The notes: generated from the letters alone by a model not told the origin. 64,000 nt of DNA from Cupriavidus nantongensis (GCF_001598055.1 NZ_CP014845.1:1860001-1924000), one strand, 5' to 3'. Counted from the stretch's first letter, positions 51,197-61,608 are shown. A program made the numbers and translations.

Positions 51197-52117
51197 TCAC
51201 CCGCCGCGGAATTGCTCCCACGGCGGGTTGTCGCCAAAGCGCTCGGCCAGAAAATCGACGAAGGCGCGCACCCGCGGCGGCACCAGCCGCCGCTGCGGCA
51301 TCACTGCGTAGATGCCGGTGTCGGCCAGCGGGTAATCGGGCAGCACCTGCACCAGCCGGCCGGCCCGCAGGTCGGCGCAGACATGCCAGGCCGAATGCAG
51401 CGCGATGCCGAAGCCGGCCAGCGCGGCGTCGGACAGCAGCTCGCCGGTATTGGCCTCGATCCGGCCGCGCACGCGCACGGCAATCTCGCCGCCGGCACCA
51501 TCGCCCAGCCGCCATACATCCTGCCGCCCCTGGCTGCCGACCAGCACCAGGCAATCGTGCCGCGCCAGGTCCTGCGGCGTGCGCGGCGTGCCGCGCCGGC
51601 GCAGGTAGTCGGGCGATGCGCACAGCAGCCGCCGGTTGTTGGCGAGCCGGCGCGCGACCAGCGCCGAGTCGTCGAGCGCGCCGATCCGGATCGCCAGGTC
51701 GAAGCCCGCGCTGACCAGGTCCAGCACGTGGTCGCTCAGGTTGACGCTGAGCGATACCCCCGGATGCCGCACCAGGAATTCCGGCAGCAGCGGCGAGACG
51801 TAAAGCCGCCCGAACGACGACGACGTCGTCACCCGCAAGGTCCCCGTGATGCCGGAGCCGGCCTGCCGCAGCGACGCCCCCAGCGCCTCCAGGTCGTCCA
51901 CCAGCGCGCGCCCCTGCTCGGCCAGCACCGCGCCCTCCGGAGTAGCGTGCAGCCGCCGCGTGGTGCGATGCAGCAGGCGCACGCCCAGCTCGCGTTCCAG
52001 CCGCTGCAGGCGCTGGCTGGCCACCGCAACCGACAGATCCAGGCTGCGCGCCGCCGCGCTGATCGAGCCAAGGTCGAGCACGCGCAGAAACAGGCCGATA
52101 TCACCGATCCGGTCCAT
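51197..52117 (-). CDS. LysR-family transcriptional regulator
   Basis: 306 residues, complete, with HTH at about 3-60 (LFLRVLDLGSISAAARSLDLS, ASQRLQRLERELGVRLLHRTTRR) and effector domain from about 90. It is divergent from an MFS exporter gene with 106 bases between the starts, the classic layout for a LysR regulator controlling its neighbour. The gap holds an A/T-rich AATATTTTGTTGAAA stretch on the plus strand. ATG 52117 is preferred over TTG 52126. Confidence 0.92.
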   Translation of the reverse strand: MDRIGDIGLFLRVLDLGSISAAARSLDLSVAVASQRLQRLERELGVRLLHRTTRRLHATPEGAVLAEQGRALVDDLEALGASLRQAGSGITGTLRVTTSSSFGRLYVSPLLPEFLVRHPGVSLSVNLSDHVLDLVSAGFDLAIRIGALDDSALVARRLANNRRLLCASPDYLRRRGTPRTPQDLARHDCLVLVGSQGRQDVWRLGDGAGGEIAVRVRGRIEANTGELLSDAALAGFGIALHSAWHVCADLRAGRLVQVLPDYPLADTGIYAVMPQRRLVPPRVRAFVDFLAERFGDNPPWEQFRGG

Positions 52118-52223
52118 GATTCTCAATATTTTGTTGAAACTGATTATGGATCATGCCGGTTTTTAGTGAAGCCGCAAAGGGCCAGACTGCGGGCTTCGTC
52201 CTCCCTTGCGCCCCTTTCCGACC

Positions 52224-53453
52224 ATGGCTTCCTCCCCTTCCACCCTTGCCGCGCCCGCCCGGGCCCGGCTGCCGATGGCGTTGTACGCGCTGACGGCCGG
52301 CTCGTTCGGCATCGGCTGCGCCGAATTCGTGATCATGGGCCTGCTGCTGCAGGTCGCCGCCGACCTGCAGGTGACCATCGCCGCCGCCGGTATGCTGGTG
52401 TCCGGCTACGCGCTCGGCGTGTTCGCCGGCGCGCCGGTACTGACGCTGCTGACGCGCCGCATGCCGCGCAAGGCAGTGCTGCTGGCGCTGATGGTGATCT
52501 ATACCGTCGGCAACGCCGCCTGCGCGATGGCGCCCGACTACACCACGCTGATGATCGCGCGCGTGCTGACCTCGCTCACGCATGGCACCTTCTTCGGCGT
52601 CGGCGCCGTGGTCGCGACCGGGCTGGTGCCGGAAGACCGCCGCGCCTCGGCGATTTCGGTGATGTTCTCGGGCCTGACCCTGGCCACGCTGCTGGGCATG
52701 CCCGCGGGCGCCTGGCTGGGCCTGCACCTGGGCTGGCGCTCGACCTTCTGGGCCATGACGCTGGTCGGGCTGCTGTCGCTGGCGGTGATTGCGCTGCTGG
52801 TGCAGAAGAGCCAGGACCACGGCGCGCGCGTGGCGCTGCGCGACGAGCTGGCCACCATCGGCCGCCCGCAGGTGCTGCTGGGGCTATTGATGACGGTGCT
52901 GCAGTCGATGGGGATCTTCGCCGTGATCACCTACGTGCAGCCGCTGCTGACGCGCGTGTCCGGCTATGGCGAGGCGGCGGTATCGCCGATCCTGCTGCTG
53001 TTCGGCGCCGGCATGATCGTCGGCAACGTGCTGGGCGGCCGCTTTGCCGACCGCGCCCCGACGCGCGCCGTGCTGGCTACGCTCGCGGCGCTGACGCTGG
53101 TGCTGGCGGCGATGACGCTGGCCATCCACAGCCAGGTGCTGGTGGTGGCCTTCGTCGGCATCCTCGGCGTCGCGGCCTTTGCCACGGTGTCGCCGCTGCA
53201 GTTGCGCGTACTGCGCCACGCCCACGGCGCCGGCGAGAACCTGGCCTCGAGCTTCAATATCGCCGCGTTCAACCTGGGCAATGGCCTGGGCGCATGGATG
53301 GGCGGCGTGGTGGTCGATCACGGCCCGGGGCTGACGGCACTGCCCTGGGTGGCGGCACTGGCGCCGATGGCGGCGCTGGCGGTGGCGTGGCTGAGCGTGA
53401 AGCTGGAGCAAGGCACGCGCGCCCGCGCGCCGATGGCGCAGGCCTGCCCCTGA
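52224..53453 (+). CDS. MFS transporter, AraJ/YdhP-like drug or sugar efflux group (DHA1)
   Basis: 409 residues with 12 predicted membrane segments. The start ALYALTAGSFGIGCAEFVIMGLL (key GSFGIGCAEFVIMGLL) and SLTHGTFFGVGAVVA are typical of the AraJ/YdhP/YbcJ-like DHA1 exporters. MFS loop motif A appears as LTRRMPRKAVLL. It is likely a proton-driven exporter under control of the divergent LysR gene. The substrate is unknown. Confidence 0.88.
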   Translation: MASSPSTLAAPARARLPMALYALTAGSFGIGCAEFVIMGLLLQVAADLQVTIAAAGMLVSGYALGVFAGAPVLTLLTRRMPRKAVLLALMVIYTVGNAACAMAPDYTTLMIARVLTSLTHGTFFGVGAVVATGLVPEDRRASAISVMFSGLTLATLLGMPAGAWLGLHLGWRSTFWAMTLVGLLSLAVIALLVQKSQDHGARVALRDELATIGRPQVLLGLLMTVLQSMGIFAVITYVQPLLTRVSGYGEAAVSPILLLFGAGMIVGNVLGGRFADRAPTRAVLATLAALTLVLAAMTLAIHSQVLVVAFVGILGVAAFATVSPLQLRVLRHAHGAGENLASSFNIAAFNLGNGLGAWMGGVVVDHGPGLTALPWVAALAPMAALAVAWLSVKLEQGTRARAPMAQACP

Positions 53454-53488
53454 GCGCCCGCGCGATTATTCCTCGCACCCGGCGCGCT

Positions 53489-54715
53489 TCAGCCCGGCTT
53501 GCCGTCCACCCGCGGACGCGCCAGCCGCGGCGCATACGCCAGCGCATAGAGCCCGAAGCCCGTCACCCAGCACGCGCCCGCGCCCCACACCCAGTGCAGG
53601 TAGCCGGCGGGCCAGGCCATCGGCCCGAACACGCGCAACAGCGCCGCCGCGGCCACCAGCCAGTACGCCGCGGTCTCGGCGCGGCCGGCCACCAGCATGC
53701 GGCCGGTGTGGCCCAGCGCGGTGCGGGTGATCATGGCGATGATCGCGACGCCGAGCACACCCACGGTGAATGCGTGCGTCGCCAGCCCGGACATCACCAG
53801 TCCCAGCGCACCGAGCGCCTGCAGCAGCAACGCCAGCGGCAGCCACGCGTAGGCCAGGTGCAGCACCCACAGGATCGGCCGGTTGCCGACCGCATAACCG
53901 CGCCACCCCGCCACGCGCGCGCCCAGCACCAGCGCGGCCAGCAGCGACAACGCCGCCACCAGCCATGCGGGCACGGGCAGCAGCCCGGCAGCCAGCCCGA
54001 GCACCGCAGCGGGAATCACCAGCCGATCCACCTGCCGGTACTGGCGCAGCCGGAAGCCGGGAATCGCATTGGTGGTGAACATCGGAATCACGCGTCCGCC
54101 GATCACCACCACGAACAGCGTCACCAGCGCCACGCCGGCGCGGCAGGCCAGCAGCGCGCCGGCGTCATGGCCGCGCGCCTGCAGCCACAGGCTGGCGATA
54201 TCGGCCAGCGCCAGCAGCCATAGCGCGAGCGCCAGCGGATAGTTGCGGCGATTGCCGCCGCGCACCAGGGTGCGGGTGAAGGCCAGCGCCGCCAGCGGCA
54301 GGAACGCGGCTTCGACCACAAAGGCCGTAGTACCGGGCACCACCCACAGGCCCACGCGTCCGGCCAGCCACAGCCCGAACAGCACGGCCAGCGCCGCGCC
54401 GGTCGGCGTGGGCTGCCCGGTCCAGGCACGTCCCGCCGTGAACAGGAATCCCACCACGATGGCCGCGGCAAAGCCGAACACCATCTCGTGCGCATGCCAG
54501 AACATTGCCGGCAGCACCGGAGCCGGCGCCAGCGCGTGCACGCCTGCCAGCATGGCCGACCACGCCGCGATCGACAGCGCGGCAAACACCGCGCCGCCCA
54601 GATAGAACGGCCGGAAGCCCAGCGCGAACAGGGCAAAGCCACGTGGCGGCGGCCCCGCTGGGGCTTTGCCGGAGGGCGGCATGCGCCGCGCGGGAAGGAT
54701 GGGAATGGTGTCCAT
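53489..54715 (-). CDS. nnrS: NnrS-family haem-copper membrane protein
   Basis: 408 residues with about 12 membrane segments. NnrS features are PPRGFALFALGFRPFYLGGA (key LGFRPFYL), MFWHAHEMVFGF with the conserved HxHE, GRVIPMFTTNAIPGF and THAFTVGVLGVAIIAMITRTALGHTGR (key HAFTVG and GHTGR). NnrS helps cells withstand nitric oxide during nitrate/nitrite respiration. Here it is divergent from narK1 (about 230 bases between starts), so joint induction under nitrate/NO conditions is likely. ATG 54715 fits the family length. No clear FNR/DNR box was found in the gap. Confidence 0.9.
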   Translation of the reverse strand: MDTIPILPARRMPPSGKAPAGPPPRGFALFALGFRPFYLGGAVFAALSIAAWSAMLAGVHALAPAPVLPAMFWHAHEMVFGFAAAIVVGFLFTAGRAWTGQPTPTGAALAVLFGLWLAGRVGLWVVPGTTAFVVEAAFLPLAALAFTRTLVRGGNRRNYPLALALWLLALADIASLWLQARGHDAGALLACRAGVALVTLFVVVIGGRVIPMFTTNAIPGFRLRQYRQVDRLVIPAAVLGLAAGLLPVPAWLVAALSLLAALVLGARVAGWRGYAVGNRPILWVLHLAYAWLPLALLLQALGALGLVMSGLATHAFTVGVLGVAIIAMITRTALGHTGRMLVAGRAETAAYWLVAAAALLRVFGPMAWPAGYLHWVWGAGACWVTGFGLYALAYAPRLARPRVDGKPG

Positions 54716-54948
54716 GTCTGGAACGGAAATGAGGATGCGGCGCGGGGTGCGCCGCGACGGCGCCTGACGCTGCGCCGCATGTCGTCCCCACGATAGCACC
54801 GCCGCCGCGCCGGCGACCTCCCCCGGTAGAACTACTTCCAAAGGCAGTCAGCGCCCGCGCCTGCGCTGTGCTGCCGGCGAATAGGCAGCACCAGCGCCCG
54901 CCCCTACTCTGGCATCACCCCCGCCAAAGTTGACACAGGAGCATGGCC

Positions 54949-56229
54949 ATGGCCACCCAATCCCGCGCGCCGGAGCCGATCCCGCCCGGCGCCGCAATGA
55001 CACTGGCGTCCAGTACTTTTGCCTTCACCATCTGTTTTGCCGTGTGGATGCTGTTCGCGGTCCTCGGCATCCCACTCAAGCAACAGCTCGGCCTGAACGA
55101 CACCGAATTCGGCCTGCTCGCCGCCACCCCGGTGCTGAGCGGCTCGCTGATCCGCGTGCCGCTGGGGCTGTGGACCGACCGCTTCGGCGGCCGCATCGTG
55201 TTCTTCGTGCTGATGCTGGCCACAGTGATCCCGATCTGGCTGATCTCGTATGCGACCACGCTGTGGCAGCTGCTGGTGCTGGGGCTGTTCGTCGGCCTGG
55301 CGGGCGGCTCGTTCTCGGTCGGCACGCCCTACGTCGCGCGCTGGTTCCCGCGCTCGCGCCAGGGGCTGGCGATGGGCATCTTCGGCGCCGGCAACTCGGG
55401 CGCGGCGCTGACCAAGTTCGTCGCGCCGGCGCTGATCCTGGCGGCCGGCACCTGGTCCATCGTGCCGCGCGTGTATTCGGTGGCGATGCTGGCCACCGCG
55501 CTGCTGTTCTGGGTGTTCTCGCGCAGCGATTCCGCGCACGTGGTCAAGTCCAGCGTCGGCTGGCGCGAGCAGCTGGCGGTGATGCGCGACCCGCGCGTGT
55601 GGCGCTACTCGCAGTACTACTCGGTGGTGTTCGGCGGCTATGTCGGCCTGTCGCTGTGGATGACCAAGTACTACATCGGCGAATACGGCTTCGACATCAA
55701 GGTGGCGGCCTTCCTCGCCGCCTGCTTCTCGCTGCCCGGCGGCGTGCTGCGCGCGATCGGCGGCTGGATCTCGGACCGCTACGGCGCGCACCGCACCACC
55801 TGGTGGGTGATGTGGGTGAGCTGGGTCGGCTTCTTCCTGCTCAGCTATCCGCAGACCGATTTCATCATCCAGACCACCAGCGGCCCGCAGGCCTTCCGCA
55901 TCGCGCTGACGCCCACGCTCTTCACCATCCTGCTGTTCGTGGTCGGCATCGCCTTCGCCATCGGCAAGGCCTCGGTGTTCAAGTTCATCTCCAACGACTT
56001 CACCCACAACATCGGCGCGGTTTCCGGCGTGGTGGGCCTGGCCGGCGGCCTGGGCGGTTTCGTGCTGCCGATCCTGTTCGGCATGCTGGCCGACCTGACC
56101 GGCATCCGCAGCAGCTGCTTCATGCTGATGTACGGCACCGTGTGCGTGAGCCTGGTGTGGATGCACTACAGCCACCGCGCCGAACGCCGGCGCAAGGAGC
56201 AGGCCGTCGGCCTGACCCAGCCGGCCTGA
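54949..56229 (+). CDS. narK1: Nitrate transporter NarK1 (MFS, NNP family)
   Basis: 426 residues with 12 membrane segments. The NNP signature appears as GLAGGSFSVGTPYVARWFP in the first half, with a second glycine-rich motif GVVGLAGGLGGFVLP in the second. The nitrate-binding Arg of the first half lies in SGSLIRVPLGLW. It resembles type I NarK (nitrate/proton symporter), which brings in the first nitrate for respiration. ATG 54949 has AGGAG seven bases upstream; ATG 54943 is only one base from it and is unlikely. It opens the nar operon and is followed by narK2 after 56 bases. Confidence 0.93.
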   Translation: MATQSRAPEPIPPGAAMTLASSTFAFTICFAVWMLFAVLGIPLKQQLGLNDTEFGLLAATPVLSGSLIRVPLGLWTDRFGGRIVFFVLMLATVIPIWLISYATTLWQLLVLGLFVGLAGGSFSVGTPYVARWFPRSRQGLAMGIFGAGNSGAALTKFVAPALILAAGTWSIVPRVYSVAMLATALLFWVFSRSDSAHVVKSSVGWREQLAVMRDPRVWRYSQYYSVVFGGYVGLSLWMTKYYIGEYGFDIKVAAFLAACFSLPGGVLRAIGGWISDRYGAHRTTWWVMWVSWVGFFLLSYPQTDFIIQTTSGPQAFRIALTPTLFTILLFVVGIAFAIGKASVFKFISNDFTHNIGAVSGVVGLAGGLGGFVLPILFGMLADLTGIRSSCFMLMYGTVCVSLVWMHYSHRAERRRKEQAVGLTQPA

Positions 56230-56285
56230 TGCGGCCCTGACCCACCCGCGCGCCTCCGCGCATTCTTCATCAAGGCACACTGATC

Positions 56286-57671
56286 ATGACTTCATCCGTA
56301 CTGACCCGCTGGGAGCCCGAGAACGCGGCGTTCTGGCAAAGCGAGGGCGAGCGCATCGCCTACCGCAACCTGTGGATCTCGATCCCGGCGCTGATGCTGG
56401 CATTCGTGGTCTGGATGCTGTGGAGCGTGGTCGCGGTCAACCTCGACCGCGCCGGCTTCCAGTTCACCAAGAACCAGCTGTTCTGGCTGACCGCGCTGCC
56501 GGCACTGTCGGGCGCCACGCTGCGCATCTTCTACTCGTTCCTGGTGCCGGTGTTCGGCGGGCGCCGCTTCACCGCGATCTCCACCGCGCTGCTGCTGATC
56601 CCCGCGCTGGGCATGGGCTTCGCGCTGCGCGACCCGTCCACCGGCTATCCCACGCTGCTGGTGCTGGCGCTGCTGTGCGGGCTGGGCGGCGCCAACTTCA
56701 GCTCGTCGATGGCCAATATCAGCTTCTTCTTCCCCAAGGCGAAGAAGGGGCTGGCCACCGGGCTCAATGCCGGCATCGGCAACCTGGGCGTGTCGGTGGT
56801 GCAGTTCGTCACGCCGCTGGTGGTATCGCTGGCGGTGTTCGGCGCGCTCGGCGGCGAGCCGCAGCAATACCAGGCCAACGGCGCCATGCATAACCTGTGG
56901 CTGCAGAACGCGGGCTTTATCTGGGTGCCGTTCATCGTGGTATCGGCGCTGGCCGCGTGGTTCGGCATGCATGACATCGCCGACGCCAAGGCTTCGTTCG
57001 CCGACCAGGCCGTGATCTTCAAGCGCAAGCACAACTGGCTGATGTGCTGGCTCTACGTCGGCACCTTCGGTTCGTTCATCGGCTTCTCGGCCGGGCTGGC
57101 GCTGCTGACCAAGTCGCAATTCCCGGGTGTGAACCCCACCGCCTACGCCTTCCTGGGGCCGCTGGTCGGTGCGCTGACGCGGCCCGTGGGCGGCTGGATC
57201 TCCGACAAGCTCGGCGGCGCGCGTGTCACGCTGTGGACCTTCGTCGGCATGATCGCGGCGGTGTTCGCGGTGCTGGCGGCGCTGCCGCACGACGGCGCCG
57301 GCGGCAACTTCACCTGGTTCCTGGCGGCCTTTATCGCGCTGTTTGCGCTGACCGGCATCGGCAACGGCTCGACCTTCCGCATGATCCCGGTGATCTTCCT
57401 GACCGAGCGCCAGCGCGCCGCGAAGGGCAAGGGCGACGCCGCGCAGCGCCAGGCGCTGCAGGACGCCGGCAAGGAATCGGCCGCGGTGCTGGGCTTCTCC
57501 GGCGCGATCGGCGCCTACGGCGGCTTCTTTATCCCCAAGAGCTTCGGCACCTCGCTGGAACTGACCGGCGCCCCCGACGCCGCGCTGTATTGCTTTATCG
57601 CCTTCTACGTCAGTTGCGTGCTGGTGACGTGGTGGTACTACGCGCGCCGCAACGCCCCCATGCCCTGCTGA
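56286..57671 (+). CDS. narK2: Nitrate/nitrite antiporter NarK2
   Basis: 461 residues with 12 membrane segments and the NNP motifs GLGGANFSSSMANISFFFP and, in the second half, GFSGAIGAYGGFFIP. The first-half Arg is in SGATLRIFYSF. The longer N-terminus (WEPENAAFWQSEGERIAYRNLWIS, key WEPE and F-W) is typical of type II NarK/NarU, which exchanges nitrate for nitrite. The paired NarK1 and NarK2 ahead of narGHJI is a common arrangement in beta- and gamma-proteobacterial denitrifiers. Confidence 0.93.
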   Translation: MTSSVLTRWEPENAAFWQSEGERIAYRNLWISIPALMLAFVVWMLWSVVAVNLDRAGFQFTKNQLFWLTALPALSGATLRIFYSFLVPVFGGRRFTAISTALLLIPALGMGFALRDPSTGYPTLLVLALLCGLGGANFSSSMANISFFFPKAKKGLATGLNAGIGNLGVSVVQFVTPLVVSLAVFGALGGEPQQYQANGAMHNLWLQNAGFIWVPFIVVSALAAWFGMHDIADAKASFADQAVIFKRKHNWLMCWLYVGTFGSFIGFSAGLALLTKSQFPGVNPTAYAFLGPLVGALTRPVGGWISDKLGGARVTLWTFVGMIAAVFAVLAALPHDGAGGNFTWFLAAFIALFALTGIGNGSTFRMIPVIFLTERQRAAKGKGDAAQRQALQDAGKESAAVLGFSGAIGAYGGFFIPKSFGTSLELTGAPDAALYCFIAFYVSCVLVTWWYYARRNAPMPC

Positions 57672-57685
57672 ACGCCTTGCCGGCC

Positions 57686-57709
57686 GGCCTAGTTCTTCCG
57701 GACTAGGCC
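57686..57709. terminator. Hairpin between narK2 and narG
   Basis: GGCCTAGT (57686-57693) and ACTAGGCC (57702-57709) form an 8-bp stem with a TCTTCCGG loop, 15 bases after the narK2 stop. There is no T-run. It may partly end or process the narK transcript before narG, or protect its 3' end, and it leaves room for a separate narG promoter. Confidence 0.45.
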
Positions 57710-57860
57710 CGCGCCGGACACCTCCCCCGATCGCCATCCGGCGGCTGTTCCACCAGCGAATTGGCCGCCGCCCCGCTCCCCCATAAGCTCGAGGTATCCC
57801 TGCAAATGCTCCCGGGCAACCGTCGGAGCCCCGCAGAATAGCCTCGCGGAGAACAAGCAA

Positions 57861-60800
57861 ATGAGTCATTTCCTGGATCGACTGAAGTTCATGTCGCGCG
57901 TCAAGTCCACCTATGCGGACGGCCACGGCGCGGTGGTGAACGAAGACCGCAAGTGGGAAGACGGCTACCGCAGCCGCTGGCAGCACGACAAGATCGTGCG
58001 CTCCACCCACGGCGTGAACTGCACCGGTTCGTGCTCCTGGAAGGTCTACGTCAAGAACGGCCTGATCACCTGGGAAACGCAGCAGACCGACTACCCGCGC
58101 ACGCGCCCGGACCTGCCCAACCATGAGCCGCGCGGCTGCCCGCGCGGCGCCTCGTACAGCTGGTACGTCTACTCCGCGCAGCGCGTCAAGTACCCGATGA
58201 TCCGCGGACGGCTGATGGAGATGTGGCGCGAGGCGCGCAAGACCATGGACCCGATCGCGGCCTGGGAATCGATCAGCCAGGACCCGCAGAAGGCGGCGCG
58301 CTACAAGAGCGTGCGCGGCCAGGGCGGCTTCGTGCGCGCCGACTGGAACACCGCCACCGAGATGATCGCCGCGGCCAACGCCTTCACCGTGAAGAAGTTC
58401 GGCCCCGACCGCGTGATCGGCTTCTCGCCGATCCCGGCGATGTCGATGGTGTCGTACGCCGCCGGCGCGCGCTACCTGAGCCTGCTCGGCGGCGCCTGCC
58501 TGTCGTTCTACGACTGGTACTGCGACCTGCCGCCGGCCAGCCCGCAGATCTGGGGCGAGCAGACCGACGTGCCCGAATCGGCCGACTGGTACAACTCCAC
58601 CTACCTGATGGTGTGGGGCTCCAACGTGCCGCAGACGCGCACGCCCGACGCGCACTTCTACACCGAGGTGCGCTACAAGGGCACCAAGACCGTCGCGGTC
58701 TCGTCCGACTTCGGCGAGATGGTCAAGTTCGGCGATATCTGGCTGGCGCCGAAGCAAGGCACCGATGCCGCGCTGGCGATGGCGATGGGCCATGTGGTGC
58801 TCAAGGAATTCCACGCCAGCGGCAAGTCCGCGTACTTCCGCGACTATGTGAAGCAGTACACCGACATGCCGATGCTGGTGCTGCTGCGCGAGCATGGCGA
58901 CACGCTGGTGCCCGACCACTTCCTGCGCGCCTCGCACCTGGCCGACAACCTAGGCGAAGCCAACCATCCGGAATGGAAGACGCTGCTGGTCGACGACGCC
59001 ACCGGCGCGATCGTCGCGCCCAACGGCTCGATCGGCTTCCGCTGGGGCGAGGCCGCGCACAACGGCGGTGAGAAGGTGGGCCGCTGGAACCTGGAACTGA
59101 AGGACGGCGGCAGCGGCCGCGCGGTCGAACCGCGCCTGTCGCTGCTCGGCCATGGCGACGAAGTGGTCGAGGTCGGCTTCCCCTACTTCGGCGGCGAACA
59201 CGACGAGCTGCTGCGCCGCCGCGTGCCGGCGCGCCGCATCACGCTGGCCGACGGCAGCAGCGCACTGGTGGCGACCGTCTATGACCTGCAGATGGCCAAC
59301 TATGGCGTCGACCAGGGCCTGGGCGGCCCCAACGTGGCGGCGTCGTATGAAGACGATGTGCCCTATACCCCGGCCTGGCAGGAGAAGCACACCTCGGTGC
59401 CGGCGCGACTGGTGGTTCAGGTAGCGCGCGAGTTTGCCGACAATGCCGACCGCACGCAAGGCAAGAGCATGGTGATCGTCGGCGCCGCGCTGAACCACTG
59501 GTACCACAACGACATGATCTACCGCGGCATCATCAACCTGCTGATGATGTGCGGCTGCATCGGCAAGAGCGGCGGCGGCTGGGCCCACTACGTCGGCCAG
59601 GAAAAGCTGCGCCCGCAGTTCGGCTGGGCCCCGCTGGCCTTCGGCCTGGACTGGTCGCGCCCGCCGCGCCAGATGAACGGCACCTCGTTCTTCTACAACC
59701 ACACCAGCCAGTGGCGCCACGAGAAGCTGGCCGTCGACGAGATCCTGTCGCCGACCGCCGACCGCAAGCGCTACGACGGCCTGTCGCTGCTGGACCTGAA
59801 TGCGAAGTCCGAGCGCATGGGCTGGCTGCCGTCGGCACCTCAACTCGGCGCCAACCCGCTCGACGTGGTCGATGCGGCCGAGCAGGCCGGCAAGGATCCG
59901 GTGGCCTACACCGTCGAGCAACTGAAGTCGGGCGCGCTGCAGTTTGCCTGCGACGATCCCGACAACCCGGCCAACTTCCCGCGCAATATGTTCGTGTGGC
60001 GCTCCAACATCCTGGGCAGCTCGGGCAAGGGGCATGAGTATTTCCTGAAGTACCTGCTCGGCACGCAGAACGCCGTGTTCGGCGACGAGAACGACGCCAT
60101 CACGCCGAGCGAAGTCAACGTGCGCCCGGCCGCCGAAGGCAAGCTCGACCTGCTGACCGTGCTCGACTTCCGCATGAGCACCACCTGCCTGTACGGCGAC
60201 ATCGTGCTGCCGACGGCAACGTGGTACGAGAAGGACGACCTCAACACGTCCGACATGCATCCGTTCATCCACCCGCTGTCCGAAGCCGTGCAGCCGCTGT
60301 GGGAAAGCAAGACCGACTGGGAGATCTACAAGGCCATCGCGAAGAAGTTCAGCGAGATCGCCGGCCCTTACCTGGGCACGCGCAAGGACCTGGTCTGCAC
60401 ACCGCTGCTGCACGACACCCCGGGCGAACTGGGCCAGCCGTTCGAGCCGAAGGACTGGAAGGCCGGCGAGTGCGACCTGATCCCCGGCAAGACCGCCCCG
60501 TCGATGACGGTGGTCGAGCGCAACTACGCCGACATCTACAAGAAGTTCACCTCGATCGGCCCGCTGCTCGACAAGCTCGGCAACGGCGGCAAGGGCATCA
60601 ACTGGAACACCCGGCACGAGGTCAAGGAAATCGGCGACCTGAGCCACACGGTGGCGGAACCGGGCGTGAGCCAGGGCCGCCCGAAGCTGGAAACGGCAAT
60701 CGACGCCGCCGAGATGATCCTGACCTTCGCGCCGGAAACCAATGGCCACGTCGCCGTCAAGGCCTGGGAAGCGCTGTCGAAGATCACCGGCCGCGACCAC

Positions 60801-61607
60801 ACCCACCTGGCCAAAGGGCGCGAGCACGACAAGATCCGCTTCCGCGACGTGCAGGCGCAGCCGCGCAAGATCATCTCCGCGCCGACGTGGTCGGGGCTGG
60901 AATCGGAAGAAGTCAGCTACAACGCCGGCTACACCAACGTGCACGAGCTGATCCCCTGGCGCACGCTGACCGGCCGCCAGCAGTTCTGGCAGGACCATCG
61001 CTGGATGCTGGACTTCGGCGAGGGCGCGTGCGTGTACAAGCCGGCCATCGACACCAAGACCGTGGCGCCGATGCTGGGCAAGAAGCCCAACGGCAACCCG
61101 GAGCTGGTGCTGAACTGGATCACGCCGCACCAGAAGTGGGGCATCCACTCCACCTACTCCGACAACCTGCGCATGCTGACGCTGTCGCGCGGCGGCCCGC
61201 ACGTATGGATCTCGGAAGCCGAGGCCAAGGCCAACGGCATCCGCGACAACGACTGGGTCGAGGTGTTCAACGTCAACGGCACGCTGACCGCGCGCGTGGT
61301 GGTATCGCAGCGCGTGCCCAAGGGCATGTGCCTGATGTACCACGCCCAGGAAAAGATCGTGAACGTGCCGGGTGCCGAGACCAGCGGCATGCGCGGCGGC
61401 ATCCATAACTCGGTCACGCGCGCGGTGACCAAGCCCACTCACATGATCGGCGGCTACGCGCAGCTGGCCTACGGCTTCAACTACTACGGCACCGTCGGCA
61501 GCAACCGCGACGAGTTCGTGATCCTGCGCAAGATGAAGAAGGTCGACTGGCTGGAAGGGCCGCTCGTGGAAAAGAACGCGAAGTTGAGTGAAAAGGAAGG
61601 AGCCTGA
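57861..61607 (+). CDS. narG: Respiratory nitrate reductase, alpha subunit NarG
   Basis: 1248 residues, the same size as E. coli NarG (1247). The FS0 cluster ligands are H50, C54, C58 (HGVNCTGSC) and C93 (RGCPRG). The probable molybdenum Asp is D222 in WYCDLPPASP. The Mo-bis-MGD domain continues with VWGSNVPQTRTPDAHF and many segments nearly identical in kind to NarG. There is no Tat signal; NarGHI faces the cytoplasm. It reduces nitrate to nitrite with electrons from quinol through NarI and NarH. The start has a GGAG ten bases upstream, and narH begins one base after the stop. Confidence 0.98.
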   Translation: MSHFLDRLKFMSRVKSTYADGHGAVVNEDRKWEDGYRSRWQHDKIVRSTHGVNCTGSCSWKVYVKNGLITWETQQTDYPRTRPDLPNHEPRGCPRGASYSWYVYSAQRVKYPMIRGRLMEMWREARKTMDPIAAWESISQDPQKAARYKSVRGQGGFVRADWNTATEMIAAANAFTVKKFGPDRVIGFSPIPAMSMVSYAAGARYLSLLGGACLSFYDWYCDLPPASPQIWGEQTDVPESADWYNSTYLMVWGSNVPQTRTPDAHFYTEVRYKGTKTVAVSSDFGEMVKFGDIWLAPKQGTDAALAMAMGHVVLKEFHASGKSAYFRDYVKQYTDMPMLVLLREHGDTLVPDHFLRASHLADNLGEANHPEWKTLLVDDATGAIVAPNGSIGFRWGEAAHNGGEKVGRWNLELKDGGSGRAVEPRLSLLGHGDEVVEVGFPYFGGEHDELLRRRVPARRITLADGSSALVATVYDLQMANYGVDQGLGGPNVAASYEDDVPYTPAWQEKHTSVPARLVVQVAREFADNADRTQGKSMVIVGAALNHWYHNDMIYRGIINLLMMCGCIGKSGGGWAHYVGQEKLRPQFGWAPLAFGLDWSRPPRQMNGTSFFYNHTSQWRHEKLAVDEILSPTADRKRYDGLSLLDLNAKSERMGWLPSAPQLGANPLDVVDAAEQAGKDPVAYTVEQLKSGALQFACDDPDNPANFPRNMFVWRSNILGSSGKGHEYFLKYLLGTQNAVFGDENDAITPSEVNVRPAAEGKLDLLTVLDFRMSTTCLYGDIVLPTATWYEKDDLNTSDMHPFIHPLSEAVQPLWESKTDWEIYKAIAKKFSEIAGPYLGTRKDLVCTPLLHDTPGELGQPFEPKDWKAGECDLIPGKTAPSMTVVERNYADIYKKFTSIGPLLDKLGNGGKGINWNTRHEVKEIGDLSHTVAEPGVSQGRPKLETAIDAAEMILTFAPETNGHVAVKAWEALSKITGRDHTHLAKGREHDKIRFRDVQAQPRKIISAPTWSGLESEEVSYNAGYTNVHELIPWRTLTGRQQFWQDHRWMLDFGEGACVYKPAIDTKTVAPMLGKKPNGNPELVLNWITPHQKWGIHSTYSDNLRMLTLSRGGPHVWISEAEAKANGIRDNDWVEVFNVNGTLTARVVVSQRVPKGMCLMYHAQEKIVNVPGAETSGMRGGIHNSVTRAVTKPTHMIGGYAQLAYGFNYYGTVGSNRDEFVILRKMKKVDWLEGPLVEKNAKLSEKEGA

Positions 61608-61608
61608 C

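Noticed and set aside
54716..54948. Possible FNR/DNR or NarL sites in the nnrS-narK1 gap
   Set aside because: I looked for TTGAT-N4-ATCAA and paired NarL heptamers. Only single weak matches such as TACTTCC were found, so no site is called.
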